Below, piece after piece: positions 48,137 to 57,622 of a stretch of 64,000 bases of DNA (position 1 is the first letter of the stretch; each line of letters begins with the position of its first letter). Made by a program: the position numbers and the translations under genes. The stretch spans positions 434,001-498,000 of the forward strand of contig NZ_CP134500.1 of the NCBI RefSeq assembly GCF_031760065.1, in the 5' to 3' direction. The DNA is from Streptomyces durocortorensis (GTDB lineage Bacteria > Actinomycetota > Actinomycetes > Streptomycetales > Streptomycetaceae). The notes under the pieces are model-generated. The model saw only the letters and a list, made by a program, of their open reading frames with translations. It was not told the DNA's origin and did not search any database.

Positions 48137-51100
48137 GGCCCGTCGCGCCGATCAGGGCCGGGGCCCGAGTCCGTGATCTCGGTGAGGACGTCGGTGTAGA
48201 GCGACCGCCGGTCGGGCCGGGCGTGCGCCTCGGCCCGGCGCAGGACGGGAACCGCGGTCGCCCCGAACCCGGCGACAGCCTCCCGGGCCGCACCCCGGAC
48301 CACGGGCCTGGCATGGCCGAGGAGCCGGACGAGGTCCGGCAGCGCCGGTTCCCAGGCGGCGCGGCTGAGCGTCCGGACGGCCATGCGCACCACGTCCGGC
48401 AGCGGGTCGGACAGCAGGAGCCCGGTGAGCCGGGCGTGGGTGGCCCGGTCGAACAGGGCCCGCGAGGTCCGGTGGGCGTGGAGCCGGACCCCGGCACGCG
48501 GGTGGCGGAGCAGCTCCTCGACCAGCTCGCGCAGGGCCTCGTCCGGTTCCGCCCCGGGCGGCGGTGCGTGCTCCTCGACGAGGCGGGTGAGCGTACGGCG
48601 GGTCTGCTCGGGCGTTCCCGTACGGGCGAGGTCGAGCAGCTCCGGCAGTGACGGGCGGGGCGCCACAACCGCCGGGGCGGAGGCCGGGGCGCGCAGGACG
48701 TCCAGCACGGTGGCGTCCTCGCTGTCGGTCCCGGGTGCGCGCAACGGACCGTCGACGAGCCTGAGGCCGTCTGCGACGCTGTCGCGGCCTTCGGCGCGCA
48801 GTCGGCCCAGGGCCCGGGTCAGCGTCGGGGTCCGAAGCAGGGGGCGACCGGTCAGCAGGTCCACGAGCCCGAGTTCGCCCGCGTCGATACGGGGTGCCAG
48901 CAGATGGGCGAGGGCGTCCGCGGGTACCCGCCGCAACGCGGTGCGGGCGGTCTCTCGCACGGCGGGCGGGCCGTGTTCCCACCACTTCAGGAGCAGGGGG
49001 ACGAGCGGAGGCAGGTCGTCCTCGGGGAGCAGGCCCGTCCAGCGGAGGGCCCGTTCGGGCAGTACCACCTCAGCGGCCAGGACCTGGTCGGCGGTCTGCC
49101 CCGCAAGATGGGCCTGCCCCGCGCGAGCCGCCAGCCCGAGCAGGTCGGCGGGGAGGAGGTCGACGCGACCGTGCAGGAAAGCCCGGAGCAGGGCGAGCGA
49201 CACCTCCGGCTCGGGCCAGGTCCGCAGGGCCCGCACGGCGGTGTTCCGGCGTTCCGGCTCCGGGGCCTCCAGCATGGCCAGCAAGCGGGCTCGCTGCGCG
49301 GCCGACCGGGGCTGGTCGAGATCGTCCGCCCGCACCGGACGCGGTGGCGCGGCGGCGGCCCGTACCACCGTCCTGGTCTCAGCGACGTTCCACGGCGGCG
49401 CGTCGAGCGGCTGGAGCTCGGCCATCCAGTCGACGAGCGGCCCCCGTACGTCCGGTCCGGCCGCCGGGTACGCGGTGACGAGGGCGGCCAGCAGATCCCT
49501 GGACCCGGCCGCACCGCTGGTGCCGCGCCCCCGGAGCTCCGCCAGCGCCCCGGGCGTCCGTACCGCTTCCCTCAACTCCGCACGCCACGCCTCCGATACG
49601 CCGCCCCCGGCGTCCTTCTCCGGCGCCGCTCCGGACACCTCCCGCGGTCCCGGTACGCCGAACGCCTCACCGAGCACGGCGGGCGCGGCCTGCCAGGGGT
49701 CGGCGCCCAGGTGGGCGGAGTCCAGGGCCCGGTCGAGATCGGCGCGGACCAGCACCGCGCCCAGCTCCCGGAGCAGGGTCAGGGTGGCAGCGGCCGTCAG
49801 CGCCGGGGCCCCGTACCCGTCGGGCGCTTCACCAGCACCGGGCGGCAGGGTACGCAGCCCCTCGACGACCATGAAGCGCTGGACACCGGACAACTCCGGC
49901 GCGACGGCGTGCAGTACGCCGGTCAGCTCCCCCGCGAACGATGCCTCGCCGACCCCCGTCGCCTCGTCGAACGCGTCGGCCACCGTGCCGGCGTACCGGG
50001 CGAGGAGCGCCGTCTCGTCGGCGGACCAGGGCGCCGGGCACAGGCGCAGCGCGCACCGCAGGAGACGGCTTGGGAGTCCGGCCTCGCGGGTGCTCTCGGC
50101 CAGGGCGAGCCACTTCTCCAACTGCGCCCGAGCTCGCGGGTGTTCGCGTACAGCGGCGGCCGTCACGTCGGTGAGCTCCGGGGGCGTGGCCCGACGGGCG
50201 ATCCGCAGGGCGAGCGCCGGGTCCCAGCCCGACCGCAGCAGGGTCGCGACCTCCGGATCGGGCACGCACGGTGACGGGTTCGGGGCGACCGGGGGCGCCG
50301 GAACGCCGTGCCGGGCCAGTGGTTCCGACAGGTCCTCGACGGAACCGTCGGCGAGGCGGACGCCGCCGTCCGCCACGAGCGTCAGGAGGAGGGGGACGAC
50401 CGGCGAAGCCTGCGCGTCGAGGGCGAGCACCGCACGCGCGGTCAGCTCGCCGTCGAGCGCGCTCAGCAGCAGGCGGCGGCCGCGCGCCTCCGTGCCCGCC
50501 TCGGCGGCGGCGAGGAGGGTGGCGGCGTAGGCACGGCCCACGACGGCCCGCAGCGCCCGGGTCAGCGCGGCCCGCAGTCCCGGATTGTCGTCGCGGCCGA
50601 GCCGTCCGAGGATACGGGGGACGGAGGCTGGTGCGCCCGCGTGGACCAGTGTCGCCGCCGCCGTCTTCCTGACGTTCATGTTCGGGTGGTCGAGGCACGC
50701 GGCGACCGCCTCGCCCGCCCAGACCGCCCGCGCCGCGCCGAGGGCCAGCAGGGCCTGTCGTACGGTCCGGATGTCCGGGTCGGCCGTCAGGGGGACGAGC
50801 GTCGCCGACAGGGCCCGGGCGTCGCGTCCCGAAGTGTCATGGGCCAGCAGGGCGATGACGTGCTTGCGCACCTGCGGGTCGCGACTGCGCAGCAGCCGGT
50901 GCACGCGGGCGCGGGTGGCGGGGGTGGCGGCGGTCTGCGTCAACGCCTTGAGCAGCACGGCCTGTTCGCCGCCGGAGAGACCCGGGCGCTCCAGCAGGTC
51001 GAGCAGCGTCGTGGACAGCAGAGCGTGGCCCGCTGCGGTGCCGTCGGTGGTGCCCAGCAGGCAGACGGGCCTGATCCGTGCACGTCCGCGGAGTCGGCGG

Positions 51101-52923
51101 CCGAGGGCCCGCACGGCGCTCAACGCCTCCTGCGGCAGCTCCGGTTCGGGGCCGGGCTCCCGGGGCGCGGCGAGATCGCGCACGATGCGCAGGATCAGGT
51201 CGGCGACGAGGGGCAGTGTTCGTCTTCCGGCGTTCCCCGCGATCCGGCACAGTGCGCCCACCGGGTCGTCGACGTCCACCCGGGAGCGCAGAACGGCCAG
51301 TTCCCGTTCGTCCGGGGCCCCGAGGTCGGCCTCGACGGCTCCCGGGAGGTTCTTGGGGTCGAGCCGCGAGAGGAGCCGCCGCCGCTGGACGGGCTCGTCG
51401 GTGAGGTGCCAGAGGAGTTCCAGGGCCCGGTCGCGTACGGGGCGCAGCTCGGGTGCGATGGCGGGCACGGGCGCACCGGCGGGGGCGGCACCGGGGACCG
51501 CCGTCGGGTCCGCCACGCCCAGGCCCTGAGCGAGCGCCTCCCGCGTACGGGCTCCGCCGATGGCCTCCAGCGCGGCCAGTGCGGCGCCGGGCGCCCTCGG
51601 CAGCAGGGCGAGCACGGCCTCCTCGGCGTCCGGCGGGCGCAGAGCACGGATCGCGTCGAGAAACGGGCCCGCGGCCGGAGCGGCGGGAAGGAGCCGGGTG
51701 ACCGCCTCACCGATCGGCACGTCGGTGGCGCCCTGCCCCGCCAGCGCGACGAGCAGCTCCAGACGGCGCGGCCAGTCCGGGGCGGTGGGCGGTGCGTCCA
51801 CGAGGGCGTCGAACAGGTACCGGCGGCAGGTGTACAGGACCGTGGCGACATCGTCCGCCGGGAGCGTGTGGTCCCCCAGGGCCAGGGCGAGAAGCGGCCG
51901 GACGTCCGGGCCGGTGGGGAAGTGGCCGCGCCGGTGCAGTCCGAGCAGAGCGGTCAGTACGGGCCCCGCGAGCAGCAGGGGGTCCGGCTCGGCTACCGCC
52001 AACAGGCGTCCAGTGTCCGTGCGTTCGGCCGAATCGCCCAGCAGTTCCAGCGCCCGTCGGCGCAGGGCGGGGGGTGAGGCCGCGTCCTCCGCCGTCCTCC
52101 ACAGCAGCTCCTGATGGCCGTGGCGGGCCGCCGCGAAGAGAGCGGCGTCGGCGACCGCCGCGCCCCCTTCCCTCCTCCCCGGCGTCCCCGGCCCGCCCGC
52201 CAGGCGGGACAGCGGCAGCAGTTCCAGGGGCGTCACCGCCGCCCAGGGCTCGGCGAGTTCGCGCAGCGCCCCGGTGACGACCTCGCCGTCGGGCGCGTCG
52301 AGCAGCCGGATCAGATGAGCGCGGGCGGACGCGGGCGCGAGCAGCCCGGCGTGCAGCCCTTCCCGGGCCAGCCGCAGCGCCTCGGTCCCCAGGACCGGGT
52401 CCCGGCTGCCGATGAGTTCGGCCACGAGCCGGTCAAGCCGGTCGGGCCGGTGCACGACGGCGGCGGCGATCGCGCCGACGGCCCGGTACAGGAGTTCGCC
52501 CGGCGGTTCCGTACGGACGGCGGCCGGGTCACCGAGGAGTTCGGCCCGCAGCCAGGCGATCCGTACCCGCGCGGGCAGCTCCGCCGTACGCCAGTCCGGC
52601 AGCCGGTGTCCCGGCCGCTGCGCGCCGAGCCGCGAGTGGAGCTCCGCGAGCAGCAGGGACTCCTCGGGGGACGCGCCCGGCGATGCGGGCAACAGGCGCG
52701 CCAGGACATCCTGTTGATCCGCCCCGCCGCCCCCTGCCGCCGGGGTGGCCGTGCGTTCGGTGAGGAGCAGGAGGCCGAGGTGGCGCAGCCGGGGGGCCGG
52801 GTGCCGGAGCAGCCGGGCGAGCAGCTCCGGCGGGCAGGTCCGGGCGTCGAGGTGCCGGGCGAGGAGTCCGGCGTCGGCGCGGTCGAGGGCGTCGTCGATC
52901 AGCGCGTCCGGTGGGGTGGCCAT
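48133..52923 (-). CDS. giant HEAT-repeat protein, 1596 aa
   Basis: An almost wholly helical protein made of HEAT/ALHR-type repeats, for example LLARLLRHPAPRLRHLGLLLL near the start and HLLRSRDPQVRKHVIALLAHDTS, ACLDHPNMNVRKTAAATLVHAGAP and LLSDPLPDVVRMAVRTLSRAAW later. No catalytic domain, signal peptide or membrane helix is seen; it is probably a large cytosolic scaffold. I do not recognise a characterised homologue. The ATG at 52923 (MATPPDALID) is chosen over a longer frame that reads through the 42-bp tandem repeats. TACGAT lies 6 nt upstream of it, so a leaderless start is possible. The stop is contributed by MITE-like element 2. Confidence 0.8.
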   Translation of the reverse strand: MATPPDALIDDALDRADAGLLARHLDARTCPPELLARLLRHPAPRLRHLGLLLLTERTATPAAGGGGADQQDVLARLLPASPGASPEESLLLAELHSRLGAQRPGHRLPDWRTAELPARVRIAWLRAELLGDPAAVRTEPPGELLYRAVGAIAAAVVHRPDRLDRLVAELIGSRDPVLGTEALRLAREGLHAGLLAPASARAHLIRLLDAPDGEVVTGALRELAEPWAAVTPLELLPLSRLAGGPGTPGRREGGAAVADAALFAAARHGHQELLWRTAEDAASPPALRRRALELLGDSAERTDTGRLLAVAEPDPLLLAGPVLTALLGLHRRGHFPTGPDVRPLLALALGDHTLPADDVATVLYTCRRYLFDALVDAPPTAPDWPRRLELLVALAGQGATDVPIGEAVTRLLPAAPAAGPFLDAIRALRPPDAEEAVLALLPRAPGAALAALEAIGGARTREALAQGLGVADPTAVPGAAPAGAPVPAIAPELRPVRDRALELLWHLTDEPVQRRRLLSRLDPKNLPGAVEADLGAPDERELAVLRSRVDVDDPVGALCRIAGNAGRRTLPLVADLILRIVRDLAAPREPGPEPELPQEALSAVRALGRRLRGRARIRPVCLLGTTDGTAAGHALLSTTLLDLLERPGLSGGEQAVLLKALTQTAATPATRARVHRLLRSRDPQVRKHVIALLAHDTSGRDARALSATLVPLTADPDIRTVRQALLALGAARAVWAGEAVAACLDHPNMNVRKTAAATLVHAGAPASVPRILGRLGRDDNPGLRAALTRALRAVVGRAYAATLLAAAEAGTEARGRRLLLSALDGELTARAVLALDAQASPVVPLLLTLVADGGVRLADGSVEDLSEPLARHGVPAPPVAPNPSPCVPDPEVATLLRSGWDPALALRIARRATPPELTDVTAAAVREHPRARAQLEKWLALAESTREAGLPSRLLRCALRLCPAPWSADETALLARYAGTVADAFDEATGVGEASFAGELTGVLHAVAPELSGVQRFMVVEGLRTLPPGAGEAPDGYGAPALTAAATLTLLRELGAVLVRADLDRALDSAHLGADPWQAAPAVLGEAFGVPGPREVSGAAPEKDAGGGVSEAWRAELREAVRTPGALAELRGRGTSGAAGSRDLLAALVTAYPAAGPDVRGPLVDWMAELQPLDAPPWNVAETRTVVRAAAAPPRPVRADDLDQPRSAAQRARLLAMLEAPEPERRNTAVRALRTWPEPEVSLALLRAFLHGRVDLLPADLLGLAARAGQAHLAGQTADQVLAAEVVLPERALRWTGLLPEDDLPPLVPLLLKWWEHGPPAVRETARTALRRVPADALAHLLAPRIDAGELGLVDLLTGRPLLRTPTLTRALGRLRAEGRDSVADGLRLVDGPLRAPGTDSEDATVLDVLRAPASAPAVVAPRPSLPELLDLARTGTPEQTRRTLTRLVEEHAPPPGAEPDEALRELVEELLRHPRAGVRLHAHRTSRALFDRATHARLTGLLLSDPLPDVVRMAVRTLSRAAWEPALPDLVRLLGHARPVVRGAAREAVAGFGATAVPVLRRAEAHARPDRRSLYTDVLTEITDSGPGPDRRDGP

Positions 52924-52925
52924 CC

Positions 52926-53060
52926 GGGGATCGTAGACGGGCGGTCGGGTCTCCCACCCCCTGGGCCGGGGATCGTGGACGGGCGGTCCGGTCTCCCACC
53001 CCCTGGGCCGGGTATCGCGAACGGACGGTCCGGTCTCCCACCCCCTGGGCCGGGTATCGC
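52926..53060. repeat. 42-bp tandem repeat ahead of the HEAT-repeat gene
   Basis: Three full copies and a partial fourth with exact 42-bp period (marker ATCG at 52930, 52972, 53014 and 53056). Each contains GTCTCCCACCCCCTGGGCCG. Only the copy next to the HEAT gene has TACGAT (minus strand) where the others have CACGAT or CGCGAT, so a promoter -10 may have arisen in one unit. Forty-two bp equals four helical turns, which would place protein sites on the same DNA face. Confidence 0.85.
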
Positions 53061-53141
53061 TGCCGCCCGTCCTGGTCGATGATGTGGCCCGGGGCCCCAC
53101 CGCCCCGGCAGGAGCAACGGCCGCGGAAGGAAGGGACTGTG

Positions 53142-54500
53142 ATGCGGGATCTCTCACCACCGGACCTGGCGACGACGGACGTACGGGAGGTGTCCCGCTC
53201 GGGGGAGGACGCCCTGGTGATCGTGGTGGGGGCGGGACCGGCGGGCTCGTCGGCGGCCTACCACCTGGCCCGGGCCGGGGTCGACGTGATCCTGCTGGAG
53301 AAGGCCCGCTTCCCCCGGGAGAAGGTGTGCGGCGACGGTCTGACCCCGCACGCGGTGCATCAGCTGATCCGGATGGGCGTCGACGTCTCCGCGCCGGGCT
53401 GGACGCGTTCGCGCGGTATGCGCTGGGTCGCCGGGGAGCACCGGGTGCACATCGACTGGCCCGCGCTGGGCCGCTACCCGGACTTCGGTCTCTCCCGCAG
53501 CCGGCACGACTTCGACGACATTCTCGCGCGGCACGCCGTGGCGGCCGGGGCCCGGCTGTACAGCGGCTGGAAGGCGGAGCGGCCGCTGACCGACCGGGCG
53601 GGCCGGGTCATCGGGGTCGCCGCGACTTCGGACTCCCCGGACCTGCCGGAACCGGTCGACTTCCGCGCGCCGGTCGTCGTCGCCGCCGACGGGGCCTCCG
53701 CGCGGCTCGCCCTGGCGATGGGCCTGGAGCGGGACCCCCGGCGGCAGATCGCGACTGCGGCCCGCCGTTACTACCGCAGCCCGGAGCGCTCCCAGGAGGA
53801 CTATCTGGAGCTGTGGGCCGACCTTCGCTTCCCGGACGGCGGCCCGTATCTTCCGGGGTACGGCTGGATCTTCCCGGTGGGCGACGGCCGGGTCAACGTC
53901 GGGCTCGGGGCGCTCCCCCACCGGCGGCACGGCAAGGCGGACCTGCGCGCCACGCTGGACCAGTGGCTGGCCCGTACCCCCGAGGAGTGGGGGCTGCGCG
54001 AGGAGAACGCGGAGGGCCCGGTCCGCAGCGCCGCGCTCCCCCTCGGCTTCAACCGGCATCCGCTGTACGCGCGGGGGCTGCTGCTCGTCGGTGACTCAGG
54101 CGGAATGGTCAGCCCCTGGAACGGTGAGGGCATCGCCCAGGCCATGGAGGCGGGCGAGGTCGCCGCCGAGAGCGCGGCGCTGGCCCTGGCCCATCCCGAG
54201 GGCCCGCGCCGCGAACAGGTGCTGCGCGGCTACCCGGTGGAGATGAACCGCCGCTGGGGCCGCTACTACCGGCTGGGCAACACCGCCGCCGACCTGGTCT
54301 TCAGCCGGTCGGGCTTCCAGCCGGTGCTCAACCGGTACGTCATGGGCTCGCCGTTTCTCCTCAACACACTGGCCCGGCTGCTCACCAACCTCACGGACAC
54401 GCCCTCGCGCGATGTCGTCGACCATCTGCTCAACACCGCGTTCCGCCTGGTCCCGTCCCCGAAGCCGGGCGCTCGCGGCAGCGGCGCGCGTTCACGCTGA
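53142..54500 (+). CDS. geranylgeranyl reductase-family FAD-dependent oxidoreductase, 452 aa
   Basis: A second member of the family seen at 7911. FAD motif VIVVGAGPAGSSAAYHLARAG (about 25-45), signature PREKVCGDGLTPHAV (about 58-72), second FAD motif LLLVGDSGGMVSPWNGEGIAQAM (about 315-337). A C-terminal extension (about 400-452) with RLLTNLTDTPSRDVVDHLL is longer than in the first paralogue. The two differ at the cysteine motif (KVCGDG here, KTCGGG there). This one resembles the menaquinone/terpenoid-saturating group. Start ATG has GGAAGGAAGG upstream. It is divergent from the HEAT-repeat gene. Confidence 0.85.
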   Translation: MRDLSPPDLATTDVREVSRSGEDALVIVVGAGPAGSSAAYHLARAGVDVILLEKARFPREKVCGDGLTPHAVHQLIRMGVDVSAPGWTRSRGMRWVAGEHRVHIDWPALGRYPDFGLSRSRHDFDDILARHAVAAGARLYSGWKAERPLTDRAGRVIGVAATSDSPDLPEPVDFRAPVVVAADGASARLALAMGLERDPRRQIATAARRYYRSPERSQEDYLELWADLRFPDGGPYLPGYGWIFPVGDGRVNVGLGALPHRRHGKADLRATLDQWLARTPEEWGLREENAEGPVRSAALPLGFNRHPLYARGLLLVGDSGGMVSPWNGEGIAQAMEAGEVAAESAALALAHPEGPRREQVLRGYPVEMNRRWGRYYRLGNTAADLVFSRSGFQPVLNRYVMGSPFLLNTLARLLTNLTDTPSRDVVDHLLNTAFRLVPSPKPGARGSGARSR

Positions 54501-54627
54501 CGGGCCCGGCCCCTTCCTCCCCCCTCGGGGCACGGCGTGCGCCCTCGATCGGCCCTCGCGGCACGACGCGGAACGGGCGGTCGCGCGCGGCCCATGCCCC
54601 GGCCCCCCGGAATCGTGTCCGGGCGGC

Positions 54628-56472
54628 TCAGGAGAGGAGCCCGGCGAAGTACTCCCGGTCCCGTACGTCCTCGGGTCGCACGGCGTCGTATCCGTGCAGC
54701 GGCCACAGCGGGCGTCCGTCGATCCACGGCACGAGCAAGGGGCGCTCCGCGTCGTCCGGCAGGGCGCCCGTCCGGCCGCCGTCCGCCGTCGGCGTGCCGT
54801 CGACGTCCCCGTACAGCTCCGCGACGCCGGTGGGGGCGGGCAGGCCACGCCACGGCTTGCGTGACGTGCCCGGCGGGAATACCTCCAGGGAGCTTTCCGC
54901 CTGCGCCTCCGGGCCGCCGTCCAGCGGGAAGAAGATCAGGACCAACGTGTCGTCGTGGCTGCGCAGCAGGGCGTACCGCTTGCGTACGGGTCCGGGGTGG
55001 CGGGCCGCACGGACCAGTCCGCGGACGTTCGGTATCCCGTGGCGCAGGGCGCGGTAGCCCAGCCGTACGGCATTGCAGGCCGCGAGGCCGCCGACCAGCA
55101 GGAGTGCCGGTTCGTCCAGCCACCACCACAAGGCGGTCGCGGCCAGCGAAAGGGCCAGGGAGCGCAGGGTGTCGAGCGTCGCCGAGAGCGCCAGCAGCGG
55201 CCCGATCCGCCACCAGGGCCTCTCCCGGGCTCCGGGTGGGAGGGGCGGCAGTGGTTCCGTGACGTCCGGGGCCCGGCGCTCGGCCGCCGCGGACATCACC
55301 GCGCAGGAGAGGTCGGGGCCCTGTTCCGCCGGGGCGCCTTTGACCAGGGACACACGAGGGCGCGGCGGCGTCACGAGGGAGGCGTGGGCCGGGCGGTGCG
55401 CGAAGGAACGGCGGTCCCGCATCCGGCGTACGACGCGGATGGCGCCGCCGATCAGGGAGCCGAGGATCAGCAGCACGCCCGCCAGGAACACCACGTCGTT
55501 CACCTCGTTGGCCGGGGTGCCCTCCCAGTCGGCGTTGTACAGGTCGCCCTTCCACGGGCCGTAGGACACCACCCAGCCGACCTCCCAGTCGTGCAGGATC
55601 GGGGCCCGGTCGGGATCGCAGCTGAACGGGCCCTCCCGCCGCTCGCCGCTCCAGGGGTCGGCCCAGCGCACGGTGCAGTCGCCGTCGGCCGACTCGCTGA
55701 TCACGGTCAGCTCGGCCTTCGGGTCGTCCATGGCCGCCAGGGACGCGGCGATGCCCAGCCCCAGGACCGCACAGCCCACGAGCAGGACCCAGCGCCAGCA
55801 CGGCCGCCGGCGTGGCACCGCCGCCGGGGCCCTGAGCTCGGCTGTACCCGGCCCCGCCTGCGGCCGCTGTCCGGGGATCCGCTCAGGGTCGGGGCGGCCG
55901 TCGATGCCCGTCTCCCGCGCCCACGCGATGAGCCGGCTCCCCTTGGCACCGGTCTCCGGGCGGGCCCAGAACAGGCCTTCCCCGCCGGGCCGTGACACGA
56001 CACCGCCGCGCACCGGGTCGCCGCACCACCACAGGATGCCGTCCCACCCGGTTTCGGCGAGGCGGGCGTTGGCCTGCGCGACGACGGCGCCGAGGCACAC
56101 GAGGTCACCGGTGCGGGGGTCGCGGAGCACCAGGCGCGGTGCGCCGGTCATGGCCGAGATCGTCGACCGGGCGACGCAGGCCGTCCAGGGGGCCGCGGAC
56201 AGCCGCCCTTGCATGCGGCGGGCGTTGAAGACGAGGACCAGGCCGACGAGGAGAGCGATGAGGCCCGCCACGGACAGCCACGCCGCGAGCGGCATGGCCC
56301 AGCCCGGACGGGCTCCGCCGCTCCCCGCCAGGAGGACCGCCGCCGGACCGGCCACGAGAGCCCCGCCCCCGGCAGCACACCATGTGCCCGCCCGTCTCCG
56401 GTAGCGGGCGACGGCTCTCGCGGTGGCCGGGAGAGCGATCGCCGTCCCCTCCCGCTCCTTCGTGGAACTCAC
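54628..56472 (-). CDS. unknown multi-helix membrane protein, 614 aa
   Basis: I do not recognise the family. The chain has a helix pair near the N-terminus (about 33-80: GALVAGPAAVLLAGSG, WLSVAGLIALLVGLVLVF), one at about 230-247, an extracytoplasmic domain of about 65 residues with CTVRWADPWSGERREGPFSC (two Cys, perhaps a disulfide), then a helix at about 305-325 and two more around 440-480. The C-terminal soluble part (about 500-614) includes VLIFFPLDGGPEAQAES and LLVPWIDGRPLWPLHGYDAVR. DUF3592-like features in the extracytoplasmic loop are only suggestive. Start is GTG with GGAGAGG upstream. Confidence 0.65.
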   Translation of the reverse strand: MSSTKEREGTAIALPATARAVARYRRRAGTWCAAGGGALVAGPAAVLLAGSGGARPGWAMPLAAWLSVAGLIALLVGLVLVFNARRMQGRLSAAPWTACVARSTISAMTGAPRLVLRDPRTGDLVCLGAVVAQANARLAETGWDGILWWCGDPVRGGVVSRPGGEGLFWARPETGAKGSRLIAWARETGIDGRPDPERIPGQRPQAGPGTAELRAPAAVPRRRPCWRWVLLVGCAVLGLGIAASLAAMDDPKAELTVISESADGDCTVRWADPWSGERREGPFSCDPDRAPILHDWEVGWVVSYGPWKGDLYNADWEGTPANEVNDVVFLAGVLLILGSLIGGAIRVVRRMRDRRSFAHRPAHASLVTPPRPRVSLVKGAPAEQGPDLSCAVMSAAAERRAPDVTEPLPPLPPGARERPWWRIGPLLALSATLDTLRSLALSLAATALWWWLDEPALLLVGGLAACNAVRLGYRALRHGIPNVRGLVRAARHPGPVRKRYALLRSHDDTLVLIFFPLDGGPEAQAESSLEVFPPGTSRKPWRGLPAPTGVAELYGDVDGTPTADGGRTGALPDDAERPLLVPWIDGRPLWPLHGYDAVRPEDVRDREYFAGLLS

Positions 56473-56596
56473 GCGCGCCCTGCCTCTCCACCGGCCCGCC
56501 GACAGGCCTGAACTGCTGATATGACCGCTGATAGGACCGCCAGTATCGCCTCCGCCCGGTGGGAGGCGGACAGCGGTGCCCGCAGACCGACCCGGA

Positions 56597-57529
56597 TCAG
56601 TCGGTACGAGTACGGGACGCGGGTGCGAGTGCGGTGGCCGTGTGCTCCACCGGGGCCGCCGCCAGGGCTCGTTCGAGGTCGTCCAGGGCCCGGCGGGCCG
56701 CGGCGACGCGTTCGCGCAGCACGATGGCGTCGGCGTTGGGCAGGGGTGCGTCGGCCGGGGCGGGGCGGGCGGGCTCCGGTGATTCCGCCGGCTCCTCCAT
56801 CGAACGGGCCTCGTCGAGCGAGGTGATGACGACCCCGATCAGGACGTTGACCAGGACGAAAGAGGCGAACAGGACGTACGAGGCGTAGTAGAGGATGCTC
56901 CACCGGGAGATCTCCAGGCCCGCGCGCACCGCGTCGCCCAGTCCGTCCAGGGTCATCAGCAGGAACAGGGTGAGGATCGCGCGGCCCAGGGAGCCGAAGT
57001 GTTCCGGGTCGCTGTCGGAGAAGCAGATCCAGCCGACCATGGCGTAGAGGTAGAGCAGCAGACCGCCGACGAGCAGGAAGCTGACGGTGCCGGGAAGGCT
57101 TCTGCCGACCGCGACCAGGACGACGCGCAGCTGGGGCAGGAAGCGTGCCGCACGCAGCACCCGGGCGAGGCGCAGGAGGCGCAGCACGGTGCCGTTCTCG
57201 CGGAGGAACGGCAGGAAGGCGAAGAGGACGACGGTGAGGTCGAAGAGGTTCCACGGGTCGCGGAAGAAGGCCGCGGGCCGTTCGGCGTGGGCTCCCGCGC
57301 GTAACAGGATCTCCACGGTGAACGCGGCGAGGAAGCTGTACTCGACCGTGCGCAGGGCCAGATGCCACCGCTCGGCCAGTCCGGAGTACGTCTCGACGCC
57401 GAGGACCGCCGCGTTCGCGAGGATGAGGCAGAAGACCAGGGCGGCGAACCAGCGGGCTTCCGTGATCTCCCTGCACCGCCCGGCGACCGCCCGCCGCCGG
57501 CGCGGGGTATGCGCCGCTGGGTCCGTCAT
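56597..57529 (-). CDS. six-helix voltage-gated-type ion channel, 310 aa
   Basis: A bacterial NaV-like (ion_trans) channel subunit with S1-S4 at about 27-130. The S4 segment has five Arg at every third position (R117, R120, R123, R126, R129: LRLLRLARVLRAARF). The pore region reads LFLLMTLDGLGDAV (about 188-201); classical BacNaV filters read TLESW, so here Glu is Asp and Ser-Trp is Gly-Leu. S6 is SYVLFASFVLVNVLIGVVITS, followed by a coiled-coil-like C-terminus (RERVAAARRALDDLERAL). The ATG has GGGAAG upstream. A BlaI-type palindrome lies about 94 bp upstream. Confidence 0.85.
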   Translation of the reverse strand: MTDPAAHTPRRRRAVAGRCREITEARWFAALVFCLILANAAVLGVETYSGLAERWHLALRTVEYSFLAAFTVEILLRAGAHAERPAAFFRDPWNLFDLTVVLFAFLPFLRENGTVLRLLRLARVLRAARFLPQLRVVLVAVGRSLPGTVSFLLVGGLLLYLYAMVGWICFSDSDPEHFGSLGRAILTLFLLMTLDGLGDAVRAGLEISRWSILYYASYVLFASFVLVNVLIGVVITSLDEARSMEEPAESPEPARPAPADAPLPNADAIVLRERVAAARRALDDLERALAAAPVEHTATALAPASRTRTD

Positions 57530-57622
57530 CCTGCTTCCCTGGTCGTCCGCGGCCACCGAACACGACTGGCCTGAAAGGAGGTTGCTCCGGGCAGCCTGAT
57601 CATGGAACCCGCGAACGGATAC

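Noticed and set aside
48383-50530. 715-codon open frame on the + strand
   Set aside because: Lies antisense to the HEAT-repeat gene in a shadow frame; composition is Arg/Ser/Ala-rich without domains, as expected from high GC.
52924-53160. N-terminal extension of the HEAT protein containing three 14-residue repeats
   Set aside because: It would overlap the divergent reductase gene start and has no RBS; the 42-bp array is better explained as intergenic, though proteomics could overturn this.
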